DNA from: DUAL01 sp964452095
GTDB taxonomy: Bacteria > Bacteroidota > Bacteroidia > Flavobacteriales > BACL11
NCBI GenBank assembly: GCA_964452095.1
Contig: CAYVKX010000057.1
Span: 1-13,321 of the forward strand
Length of the DNA: 13,321 nucleotides
Direction of reading: 5' to 3'
The translations under genes and the position numbers were made by a program. A model generated the notes under the pieces. That model was not told where the DNA came from. It ran no database searches and saw only the letters and a list, made by a program, of their open reading frames with translations. Shown here in pieces: positions 7,388 through 13,321 of this stretch; position 1 is the stretch's first letter, and every line of letters starts with the position of its first letter.

Positions 7388-7807
7388 ATGAATCTATCAT
7401 TGCCTATTAAAGTATTACTCATTATTGTGCTAGCGTATTTTGCTTATAGTTATGCTATTTATTCGCAAAATATGCATACAAAATCGGCAAGTGAAACCAT
7501 CTCTCCACTAGCTATGCAAGGTAAGGATGTTTTTCAGAAATATAATTGTATTTCTTGTCATCAAATGTATGGATTGGGTGGCTATTTAGGACCAGATTTG
7601 ACCAATACTATCTCGGAAAAAGGAGAGGTTTATGCAGAAGTATTTTTAAGAAATGGCAGTAATAGAATGCCAAACTATAACTTAAATGAAGAAGAAATTT
7701 ATTCACTTTTAGCATTTTTGAGAGCATTGAGTTCTTCAGGAGAGTTTCCTGTAAAAGAATTTGATGTTTCTTGGTATGGTACAATTGAAGAAAAAAATAA
7801 ACCATGA
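7388..7807 (+). CDS. Membrane-anchored monohaem cytochrome c, NorC-like
   Basis: This 139-residue protein has an uncleaved N-terminal membrane anchor (about 7-26) and one periplasmic cytochrome c domain. The haem site is CISCH (C54, C57, H58), followed by QMYGLGGYLGPDLT, and the distal axial ligand is probably M94 in NRMPNY. This matches the small subunit of cytochrome-c NO reductase (NorC): anchor, short linker, GKxxFxxYNCxxCHxxxGxGxYxGPDLT, and a C-terminal PVKEFDVSWYG tail. It overlaps the NorB-like gene by ATGA, so the two very likely form one complex, with this subunit feeding electrons to the catalytic one. The electron donor is unknown. Assignment to the NorC-like family is firm; whether the substrate is NO depends on the unusual large subunit. 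Confidence 0.85.
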   Translation: MNLSLPIKVLLIIVLAYFAYSYAIYSQNMHTKSASETISPLAMQGKDVFQKYNCISCHQMYGLGGYLGPDLTNTISEKGEVYAEVFLRNGSNRMPNYNLNEEEIYSLLAFLRALSSSGEFPVKEFDVSWYGTIEEKNKP

Positions 7808-9174
7808 AAGAATCGGTAGGAAAACGCTTTATTTATTTGGCAATATTGGCTCTTCTGGGCGGTATGTTTTTTGGCTGTGTAGGAGCACTGCAGTACATTT
7901 TACCTGATTTTTTGAAAGAATCTTTTCCGTTTTATAAAATCCGACCATTGCATGTTTCCTTGATTGTAGCTTGGATTTTTTTGGCTTCTGTAGGAAGTAT
8001 TTATCATGCCTTGCCAAAATTATTAAACAAACCGCTTTACAGCAATAAATTAGCAATTTGGCATTATTGGATTTTTCTTATTACTGGAATAATCATCATT
8101 ATTTCCTATCTTTTTGGCTACTTTGGTGGAAGAGAATATTGGGCTTTCTCTCCAATTTTAGCACTTCCCATTCTTCTATCTTGGTTGCTTTTAATAATAA
8201 ATTTCTTTGCTACAGTAAAGGATTATAAAGTTGGCTTGTGTGCCGAGAAAAATGGAACATCTAAAATGCTTTGGCCAGTTTATATTTGGATGTGGGCAAC
8301 AGGAATTGTTTTCTTTTTCCTTACTTTCTCTGAGGCATATCTTTGGTTAATTCCTTATTTTAGAGAAAGTATTGTTGGGGAGCTGACTGTGCAATGGAAG
8401 TCCTATGGTTCTTTGGTTGGCTCATGGAATATGTTGGTGTATGGTTTGGCTATTTATGTGATGGAAAAAACTAGCGATACTAGAATTTCTTGCAGACCAA
8501 TTACTTATATTTTGTTTTTTCTTGGGTTTATTAATCTGCTTTTAGGGTGGTCGCATCATATTTATATTTTGCCTGCTGCAAAATGGATTCGCCTTTTGGG
8601 TTATGCAATTTCAATGACTGAACTTATTGTGCTTGCCAAAATAATTTGGGATTGGAAGGGGCTTATTAAACAAGGGAAAAAGCACATTCATTCTATTCCA
8701 TATCGTTTTTTACTTTCTGCTGATTTTTGGATTATCACCAACCTTATTTTAGCAATTATTATTTCGATTCCTTCTATGAATATCTATACGCACGGAACGC
8801 ATATTACGGTAGCACATGCCATGGGAAGTACTATAGGAATCAATACTATGATTTTAATTGCAGCTATATTTTATATTGTTTCAGAAAATAGAATAGAGGA
8901 CTATAATCAGGGGGAGAAAAAACTAATTTTTAGAGGATTTTGGCTTACAAATATTTCATTGGCGATATTCTTTTCCACTCTTGTTGTTTCTGGAATATTG
9001 AAAAGTTATTATACGCTACAAAATGAATCCTTTCAGCAGATGATGAGTAGTTTGCACTCCTATTTTATAATATTTGCAGTTTCTGGTGTTATGCTTTTTG
9101 TAGGAATTTTGATGATTGCAATTCCACTTCTTAGCAAGTTGTTAGCTAATCGATTAGCTCAAAATGAGCAGTAA
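7804..9174 (+). CDS. NorB-like haem-copper oxidase superfamily subunit I with divergent active site
   Basis: This 456-residue integral membrane protein has about 12 hydrophobic segments and the length of NorB (about 450-470). The N-terminal 70 residues follow P. aeruginosa NorB closely, including MFFGCVGALQYILPDF and the low-spin haem histidine H50 in PLHVSLIVAW. H251-H252 in GWSHHIYILP match two FeB ligands, E273 matches NorB E280, and THGTHITVAH (H338) gives the active-site haem ligand. Three expected ligands appear changed: Y201 for FeB His207, V205 for FeB Glu211, and M340 for the low-spin haem His349. With the ATGA-overlapping cytochrome c gene it probably forms a NorCB-like terminal reductase in the cytoplasmic membrane. 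It could reduce NO, O2 or something else; databases commonly label such proteins cbb3-type subunit I. No proton-channel assignment was attempted. Confidence 0.85.
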   Translation: MKESVGKRFIYLAILALLGGMFFGCVGALQYILPDFLKESFPFYKIRPLHVSLIVAWIFLASVGSIYHALPKLLNKPLYSNKLAIWHYWIFLITGIIIIISYLFGYFGGREYWAFSPILALPILLSWLLLIINFFATVKDYKVGLCAEKNGTSKMLWPVYIWMWATGIVFFFLTFSEAYLWLIPYFRESIVGELTVQWKSYGSLVGSWNMLVYGLAIYVMEKTSDTRISCRPITYILFFLGFINLLLGWSHHIYILPAAKWIRLLGYAISMTELIVLAKIIWDWKGLIKQGKKHIHSIPYRFLLSADFWIITNLILAIIISIPSMNIYTHGTHITVAHAMGSTIGINTMILIAAIFYIVSENRIEDYNQGEKKLIFRGFWLTNISLAIFFSTLVVSGILKSYYTLQNESFQQMMSSLHSYFIIFAVSGVMLFVGILMIAIPLLSKLLANRLAQNEQ

Positions 9175-10525
9175 AATGTCGTAAAAATTTAGGTTCTTTA
9201 ATAATCTTAATTCCCTTTGCATTATTTTTTTCTTTTAATAAGCTTTCAAAAACTTCAATTACATAATCGATATGAGATTGAGTGTAAACCCTTCTAGGGA
9301 TTGCTAGTCTCACCAAGTCCATAGGTGCAGGGATTAACTCTCTTTTTTCGTTATATTTTCCAAACATAACCGAGCCAATTTCCACACTTCTTATCCCGCC
9401 TTTTAAATATAAATCACAAACTAATGCTTGTCCAGGATATTGATTAATTGGAATATGATTATACAATTCTCTGGCATCAATATAAACGGCATGCCCTCCA
9501 ACAGGTCTCATTGTTGGTATTCCCATTTTGTGTAATTTATTACCCAAATAAGTAGTACTTGTAATTCTGTAATGCAAATAATCGGCATCAAATACTTCTT
9601 TTAAACCAATAGCTAATGCCTCCATATCTCTACCACTTAATCCGCCATAAGTAGTAAATCCTTCAGTAATAATTAAAAGATTGGTACACTCCTCTGCTAA
9701 TTCTTTATTATTTAGTGCCAAAAATCCGCCCATATTTACAACTGCATCTTTTTTTGCACTCATTGTACAACCATCTGCTAAAGCAAACATTTCTTGTGCT
9801 ATTTGCTTATAAGTTTTGTTTTTATACTCCTTCTCTCTATGCTTTATGAAGTAAGCATTCTCAGCAATTCGGCAAGCATCTAATACAAATAAGATACCAT
9901 ATTTTTTACAAATTTCGGATACCTCTTTCGTATTCGACATACTTACTGGCTGCCCTCCACCACTATTGTTGGTAACGGTTAATATCACAGCCCCAATATT
10001 TTCTGCTCCCCTTTCCTTAATTATATTTACTAAAGTTGGAATATCCAAATTTCCTTTAAAAGGATGTTCTGTTGATGGGTTTCTTCCAGCTTCTGTTAAG
10101 CAATCAATAGCTTCTGCTCCAGAGAACTCAACATTTGCTCTGGTGGTATCAAAATGAGTATTACTGATAAATGTTTTTCCTTTTCCTCCCAAAAAACCAT
10201 ATAAAATTCTTTCTGCAGCACGCCCTTGATGTGTTGGTAAAATATATTTATACCCTGTTAAATCTTCAATAGCACTTTCCATTTTCTCCCAGCTTTTTGC
10301 TCCAGCATAACTCTCATCTCCTTGCATAATTCCCGCCCACTGAGCCGAGCTCATAGCTGAAGTTCCACTATCGGTAAGTAAATCAATTATTACATCTTTT
10401 GCTTTAAGTAAAAAGGGATTGTACTTTGCTTTTTTTAAATGCAGTAATCTTTCTTTCTCGGTAGTCATTTTGATTGATTCTACCATCTTAATTCTGAATG
10501 GTTCAATTATAGTTTTGTATTTCAT
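9146..10525 (-). CDS. tnaA: Tryptophanase (tryptophan indole-lyase)
   Basis: A PLP enzyme that splits tryptophan into indole, pyruvate and ammonia. The 459-residue protein is full length: it starts with EPFRIK-VESI like the family and ends with EPKFLRHFTAHF. The PLP lysine is K259 in SAKKDA; PTHQGRAAE (97-105) and DACR (216-219) are cofactor-site motifs. The family includes tyrosine phenol-lyase, to which several stretches are similar, but three discriminating positions favour tryptophanase: D126 in FDTT (Thr in the phenol-lyase), SVEIG where the phenol-lyase has the phenol-binding Arg in SMERG, and His in RHFTA instead of Phe. No tnaC-type leader peptide or tnaB permease is visible. A weak -7 box (TATTCTTG) lies at 10546-10553 on the minus strand. 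Its last 29 bp overlap the 3' end of the convergent NorB-like gene. Confidence 0.94.
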   Translation of the reverse strand: MKYKTIIEPFRIKMVESIKMTTEKERLLHLKKAKYNPFLLKAKDVIIDLLTDSGTSAMSSAQWAGIMQGDESYAGAKSWEKMESAIEDLTGYKYILPTHQGRAAERILYGFLGGKGKTFISNTHFDTTRANVEFSGAEAIDCLTEAGRNPSTEHPFKGNLDIPTLVNIIKERGAENIGAVILTVTNNSGGGQPVSMSNTKEVSEICKKYGILFVLDACRIAENAYFIKHREKEYKNKTYKQIAQEMFALADGCTMSAKKDAVVNMGGFLALNNKELAEECTNLLIITEGFTTYGGLSGRDMEALAIGLKEVFDADYLHYRITSTTYLGNKLHKMGIPTMRPVGGHAVYIDARELYNHIPINQYPGQALVCDLYLKGGIRSVEIGSVMFGKYNEKRELIPAPMDLVRLAIPRRVYTQSHIDYVIEVFESLLKEKNNAKGIKIIKEPKFLRHFTAHFELID

Positions 10526-10596
10526 ATTTAGTATTTTAAAAAATGCAAGAATACATTGTTTATGGCAGTAATTTTATGATAAATATTAGTAAATAA

Positions 10597-10626
10597 AAAA
10601 ACGAGCTTTTTATTTTGCTCGTTTTT
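10597..10626 (-). terminator. Rho-independent terminator after tRNA-Arg
   Basis: A perfect 10-bp inverted repeat, AAAAACGAGC (10597-10606) and GCTCGTTTTT (10617-10626), has a 10-nt loop and a T run on the minus strand. It lies 29 nt past the 3' end of the tRNA. T runs flank both sides, so it may work in either direction, and it separates the tRNA from tnaA. Confidence 0.75.
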
Positions 10627-10654
10627 AAAAATTAACATTATTTTGATTTTCTTG

Positions 10655-10728
10655 TGATCGCGATAGGATTCGAACCTATGACCGTCTGCTTAGAAGGCAG
10701 ATGCTCTATCCAGCTGAGCTACGCGACC
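10655..10728 (-). tRNA. tRNA-Arg (anticodon TCT)
   Basis: Read on the minus strand, the 74 nt fold as a full cloverleaf. The acceptor stem GGTCGCG/CGCGATC has one G-U pair and discriminator A, the D arm is GCTC...GAGC, the anticodon arm is TCTGC-CTTCTAA-GCAGA, and the T arm is ATAGG-TTCGAAT-CCTAT. The anticodon TCT (plus-strand 10692-10694) reads AGA, a favoured arginine codon in AT-rich genomes. The 3' CCA is not encoded. Confidence 0.97.
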
Positions 10729-10743
10729 TTTATTTAAGGGCTG

Positions 10744-10751
10744 CAAATTTA
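10744..10751 (-). promoter_or_regulatory. -7 box of the tRNA-Arg promoter
   Basis: On the minus strand this reads TAAATTTG, matching TAnnTTTG, 15 nt upstream of the first tRNA base. No clear -33 element was found. Confidence 0.4.
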
Positions 10752-10777
10752 GTATTTTTTCTTTCAGAGAAAATACT
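10751..10777 (-). terminator. Hairpin between ribH and tRNA-Arg, possible ribH terminator
   Basis: AGTATTTTTTCT (10751-10762) pairs with AGAGAAAATACT (10766-10777) over 12 bp, including one G-U, around a 3-nt loop. It starts 16 nt past the ribH stop. The T tract on the minus side is poor (AAATTT), so termination efficiency is uncertain. It shares one base with the tRNA -7 box. Confidence 0.45.
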
Positions 10778-10793
10778 TTTATAAAGTAAAATA

Positions 10794-11273
10794 TTATTTA
10801 TTTAAGTTTGCCATTTTTATGGCAGTAATTGCCGCTTCCACTCCTTTGTTTCCGTGCTTTCCACCAGAACGATTTTTGGCTTGTTGCAAGGTATTATCGG
10901 TAAGTACACCAAAAATTACAGGCACATTTAGTGCAATATTCAAATCTTTTATTCCTAATGAAACAGCATTACATACAAAATCAAAATGCTTAGTTTCTCC
11001 CTGAATAATACTTCCAATACAAATAATTGCATCAATTTTCTTTTCCGCCATTAATTTTGCTCCAAATACAAGTTCAAAGCTTCCTGGCACTTCCATTATG
11101 ATGATATCACTTTTAGCTGTACCAAATTCCAAAAGCGTTTCTTTGGCTCCATCTAATAAGCTGGAAGAAATTTCTTTATTCCACTCAGATACTACAATAC
11201 CAAAACGCATACCATTTGCATTTGGAATTTCTTCTTTATTAAAAAGGGAAAGATTATTGTTTTGAGTTGCCAT
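10794..11273 (-). CDS. ribH: 6,7-dimethyl-8-ribityllumazine synthase
   Basis: RibH condenses 5-amino-6-ribitylamino-uracil with 3,4-dihydroxy-2-butanone 4-phosphate in the penultimate step of riboflavin synthesis, in the cytosol, usually as pentamers or 60-mer shells. The 159-residue protein shows all core motifs: FGIVVSEWN (24-32, with the ring-stacking aromatic W31), EVPGSFELV (61-69), GSIIQGETKHFDFV (87-100) with catalytic H96, and GVLTDNTLQQAKNRSGG with R135, followed by KHGNKGVEAA. It follows a TPR protein gene by 9 nt on the same strand and is probably cotranscribed with it. No FMN riboswitch is evident upstream, and the other rib genes are not in the window. Confidence 0.97.
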   Translation of the reverse strand: MATQNNNLSLFNKEEIPNANGMRFGIVVSEWNKEISSSLLDGAKETLLEFGTAKSDIIIMEVPGSFELVFGAKLMAEKKIDAIICIGSIIQGETKHFDFVCNAVSLGIKDLNIALNVPVIFGVLTDNTLQQAKNRSGGKHGNKGVEAAITAIKMANLNK

Positions 11274-11282
11274 TATTGGCTT

Positions 11283-11963
11283 TTATCTGTTGCTTGCTCT
11301 GGCAATATATTTATCAATATCCTGTGCGATTTGCGACTTGCTATAATCCTCTTTTATCTGATTATAAATCTCTAAAGCATATTCATAATTATCATCCATT
11401 TCCAAAACCATAGCTTGTTTCATTAAATATCTTGGAGTAGTAAAATCATTATCGGTATTATCGGCAGCTTTTTCGAAATATTTTAGTGCGTTATCATTTT
11501 CCTCTAATTCCAAATAAGCATCACCAATACATCCTAAGGCTAAAGTTGAAAGGATTACATCATCAGAAGAAAAATCGCTTAGATAATCTATTGCATCTTC
11601 ATATTGTGCAGTGTATAAAAAGCATAATCCAGCATAATAATTTGCTAAATTTCCAGCATTAGTTAAGCTGTATTCGTCAGCCACATCCAAAAACCCTAAA
11701 TATTGCCCATCTCCATTTAATGCCAAATTGAATGAATCTTTCTCAAAATACATTTCTGCCATAAACATATCGGCATGTGCTTCTTGCTCTAATGGCTCCA
11801 AATAAAAATTAGTAAAAGCAAGATAAATTGCAATTATTGCAACAATCACTCCTACAATTAAAGATAAACTTTTCTGATTATCCTCAATGTATTGTTCTGT
11901 TTTGCTTAAAGTTTCTTCAATTTGTGCTAATTGTTTATCTGTTTTGTCTGTTTTCTTTGCCAT
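11283..11963 (-). CDS. Membrane-anchored tetratricopeptide repeat protein
   Basis: A 226-residue protein with a charged N-terminal cytoplasmic part (1-32, likely helical), one hydrophobic segment (about 33-50), then a region of helical TPR pairs at roughly 104-137, 141-174 and 178-211 (for example GDAYLELEENDNALKYFEKA). The layout resembles YfgM-like inner-membrane TPR proteins, with the TPRs outside the cytoplasm. It is cotranscribed with ribH (9-nt gap) and divergent from recF, an order I recall as common in Bacteroidota. The specific partner or function is unknown; a link to riboflavin synthesis is not implied. A TATTTTTG -7 box lies upstream. Confidence 0.88.
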   Translation of the reverse strand: MAKKTDKTDKQLAQIEETLSKTEQYIEDNQKSLSLIVGVIVAIIAIYLAFTNFYLEPLEQEAHADMFMAEMYFEKDSFNLALNGDGQYLGFLDVADEYSLTNAGNLANYYAGLCFLYTAQYEDAIDYLSDFSSDDVILSTLALGCIGDAYLELEENDNALKYFEKAADNTDNDFTTPRYLMKQAMVLEMDDNYEYALEIYNQIKEDYSKSQIAQDIDKYIARASNR

Positions 11964-11982
11964 TTCTTCTATTTTTGAGCCG

Positions 11983-11990
11983 CAAAAATA
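11983..11990 (-). promoter_or_regulatory. -7 box upstream of the TPR-ribH operon
   Basis: On the minus strand this reads TATTTTTG, matching TAnnTTTG, 19 nt before the ATG at 11963. No convincing -33 element precedes it. The 83-bp gap between this operon and recF also has to hold the recF promoter, for which no box was seen. Confidence 0.45.
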
Positions 11991-12046
11991 AGTTTTTTTT
12001 TAAAAGTAAATCCACTTATAGTAAAAGTAATAAAAAATAAAAGAAA

Positions 12047-13144
12047 TTGTACTTAAAAAAGCTCATATTATCAAATTTTAAAAACCATAGTAAAAGTGAT
12101 TTTCTATTTGGAGAAAGAGTAAATTGTTTTGTTGGAGATAATGGCTCTGGTAAAACAAATATTTTGGATGCAATCCATTATTTATCGCTAAGTAAAAGTT
12201 ATTTTAATAAAATTGACGCCCAAAACATAAAGTTTGAGGAAGATTATTTTATTGTAAAAGGTGCGTTTGTAAAAGCTGATGAATTATCAGATATTCAATG
12301 TAGTTTGCAAAAAGGGGAATCAAAAACACTAAAGTGTAATGGGAAGAAATACAAGCGGTTTTCCGATCATATTGGTGCATTTCCTATTGTTGTAATTTCC
12401 CCAACCGATAGTAATATAATTATAGATGGCTCAGAAGTAAGAAGAAGATATATTGATGCGAGTATTGCTCAATATAATAGGAAGTATCTGAAAAATTTGA
12501 TTGACTATAATAAAGTTCTAAAACAAAGAAATTCTCTTTTGAAAAGCTTTTTCGAAAAGCAGTATTTTGATAGTATTACGCTTGAAACTTTTGATGATCA
12601 GCTTGTTAAATATGGTGCTGAGATCTTTAAAGAACGCAAGCATTTCTTAGAAAGATTGATTGTAGTGTTTAAGAAATATTATCAGCTAATTGCAGGAGAG
12701 AATGAAGATGTAAGTATTAGATATCAATCGCAACTAAATGATGAAACATTTGATAATTTATTGCAGAATTCCTTACAAAAAGATAAAATAAGTAATTACA
12801 CAAATGTGGGGATTCATAAAGATGATATAATATTTGAGATGAATAATCATCCAATAAAAAAGATTGGTTCGCAAGGGCAGCAAAAGTCCTTTTTGATTGC
12901 ACTGAAATTAGCACAATTTGATTTTATGCAAAAGCAAATGGGCTTTAAGCCAATTTTACTTTTAGATGATATTTTTGATAAATTAGATGATAAAAGAGTA
13001 GAAAAAATAATCACTTTTGTAGATGATGGATTTTTTGGACAAGTATTTATTACCGATACGCATAAAAATAGAACAGAAGAAATTCTGAACAAATCGGATA
13101 TTAAATACAGTATTTTTGATATTGAAAATGGAGCAGTAGTATGA
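12047..13144 (+). CDS. recF: DNA replication and repair protein RecF
   Basis: RecF is an SMC-like ATPase that helps load RecA at gapped DNA with RecO and RecR. The 365-residue protein is full length: MYLKKLILSNFKNH opens like other RecF proteins, Walker A is GDNGSGKT (30-37), the ABC signature is GSQGQQKS (274-281) and Walker B is LLLDD (304-308), followed by IFDKLDDKRV and a D-loop-type ending with FITDTH. The start is a TTG at 12047: an in-frame TAA lies at 12038-12040 and the protein aligns from its first residue, so no ATG start is available. No Shine-Dalgarno is seen. The stop overlaps the next ATG (ATGA). The gene is divergent from the TPR-ribH operon. Confidence 0.97.
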   Translation: MYLKKLILSNFKNHSKSDFLFGERVNCFVGDNGSGKTNILDAIHYLSLSKSYFNKIDAQNIKFEEDYFIVKGAFVKADELSDIQCSLQKGESKTLKCNGKKYKRFSDHIGAFPIVVISPTDSNIIIDGSEVRRRYIDASIAQYNRKYLKNLIDYNKVLKQRNSLLKSFFEKQYFDSITLETFDDQLVKYGAEIFKERKHFLERLIVVFKKYYQLIAGENEDVSIRYQSQLNDETFDNLLQNSLQKDKISNYTNVGIHKDDIIFEMNNHPIKKIGSQGQQKSFLIALKLAQFDFMQKQMGFKPILLLDDIFDKLDDKRVEKIITFVDDGFFGQVFITDTHKNRTEEILNKSDIKYSIFDIENGAVV

Positions 13145-13321
13145 GAAAATCTAATCAACAAAAAATAGGAGAAGTAATAGGAAAACTACTAAAGAATCAG
13201 AAGTTGGTATCTCGTTTGCAAGAATTAGATGCACTTGATAGTTGTGAGGAAATCCTAGGAGAAAACTTGATGAAATACATTGAAGACTTGACTTTAAGAA
13301 AAGGAAAGTTAATTATCAAAG
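13141..13321 (+). CDS. DUF721/DciA-like protein (3' truncated by the window edge)
   Basis: Sixty codons are visible, beginning ATG-AGA-AAA (MRKSNQQKIGEVIGKLLKN) and running off the window in frame. The pattern of a short basic N-terminus, an IGEVI-x-KLLK helix and a later beta strand (LRKGKLIIK) fits DUF721/DciA-type proteins, which in Bacteroidota are about 95-100 residues and commonly follow recF. DciA proteins assist loading of the replicative helicase. The ATGA overlap with recF implies coupled translation. Family assignment rests on the N-terminal half and on context. Confidence 0.75.
   Translation, partial: MRKSNQQKIGEVIGKLLKNQKLVSRLQELDALDSCEEILGENLMKYIEDLTLRKGKLIIK

Noticed and set aside
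7228..8056. Short minus-strand ORFs opposite nadB and the NorC/NorB-like genes
   Set aside because: All are antisense to conserved coding sequence and have compositions expected for reverse complements of AT-rich genes.
9146..10525. Tyrosine phenol-lyase as the identity of the minus-strand PLP lyase
   Set aside because: The phenol-binding Arg site is Ile (SVEIG), the FDTT Asp is present and the C-terminal RHFTA has His, all as in tryptophanase.
10526..10596. TnaC-type leader peptide upstream of tnaA
   Set aside because: The gap to the terminator is about 70 nt with no Trp-containing short ORF and no Rho-site-like stretch.
11964..12046. A recF promoter in the divergent gap
   Set aside because: No TAnnTTTG-type box was found on the plus strand, so none is annotated, although one must exist or transcription starts atypically.
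11964..12046. FMN riboswitch for the TPR-ribH operon
   Set aside because: The leader is too short and contains no conserved RFN-element segments.
12847..13161. 104-codon minus-strand ORF opposite recF
   Set aside because: It lies antisense to conserved RecF ATPase motifs, has low-complexity Ser/Ile/Cys composition and no recognisable domain.

Overview
The window is AT-rich chromosomal DNA from a member of the phylum Bacteroidota. Three things support this: a type IX secretion (T9SS) cargo protein made of SprB-type repeats next to a PorP/SprF-family gene, repeated TAnnTTTG-type promoter -7 boxes in place of sigma70 TATAAT boxes, and the near absence of Shine-Dalgarno sequences. The genus cannot be named from the sequence. 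No phage, insertion sequence or CRISPR array was seen, and no gene-free stretch exceeds 300 bases.

Layout, left to right. (1) Positions 1-3215, plus strand: the 3' part of a large repetitive surface or secreted protein with a T9SS type B C-terminal domain. It is coupled by an ATGA overlap to a PorP/SprF-family outer-membrane partner. (2) 3295-4786, plus: two tandem, diverged Crp/Fnr-family regulators, both with FNR-like cysteine patterns. (3) 4829-7329, plus: nadA (TTG start) and nadB overlapping by one base, giving the aspartate-to-quinolinate steps of NAD synthesis. (4) 7388-9174, plus: a membrane-anchored monohaem cytochrome c (NorC-like) and a NorB-like haem-copper oxidase superfamily subunit, overlapping by ATGA behind a near-consensus promoter. 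(5) 9146-10525, minus: tryptophanase, whose 3' end overlaps the NorB-like gene tail to tail by 29 bp. (6) 10597-10728, minus: tRNA-Arg(TCT) followed by a hairpin terminator. (7) 10794-11963, minus: a membrane-anchored TPR protein followed by ribH. (8) 12047-13321, plus: recF (TTG start) overlapping a partial DUF721/DciA-like gene.

How they fit together: the middle third has a redox theme. It holds two putative Fe-S-type FNR-family regulators, an Fe-S quinolinate synthase with its FAD partner, and a two-gene c-type cytochrome / NorB-like terminal reductase. Control of the reductase by the regulators is inference. The outer parts are housekeeping (recF, dciA-like, ribH, tRNA) and cell surface (SprB-like/SprF-like).

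The most interesting signal is in the NorB-like protein. It aligns well with cytochrome-c NO reductases end to end, but by eye it lacks one of the three FeB histidines, the FeB glutamate, and the second axial histidine of the low-spin haem (replaced by Met). It may therefore belong to a divergent NOR-like family with a different active site. Otherwise the window is ordinary Bacteroidota chromosome.
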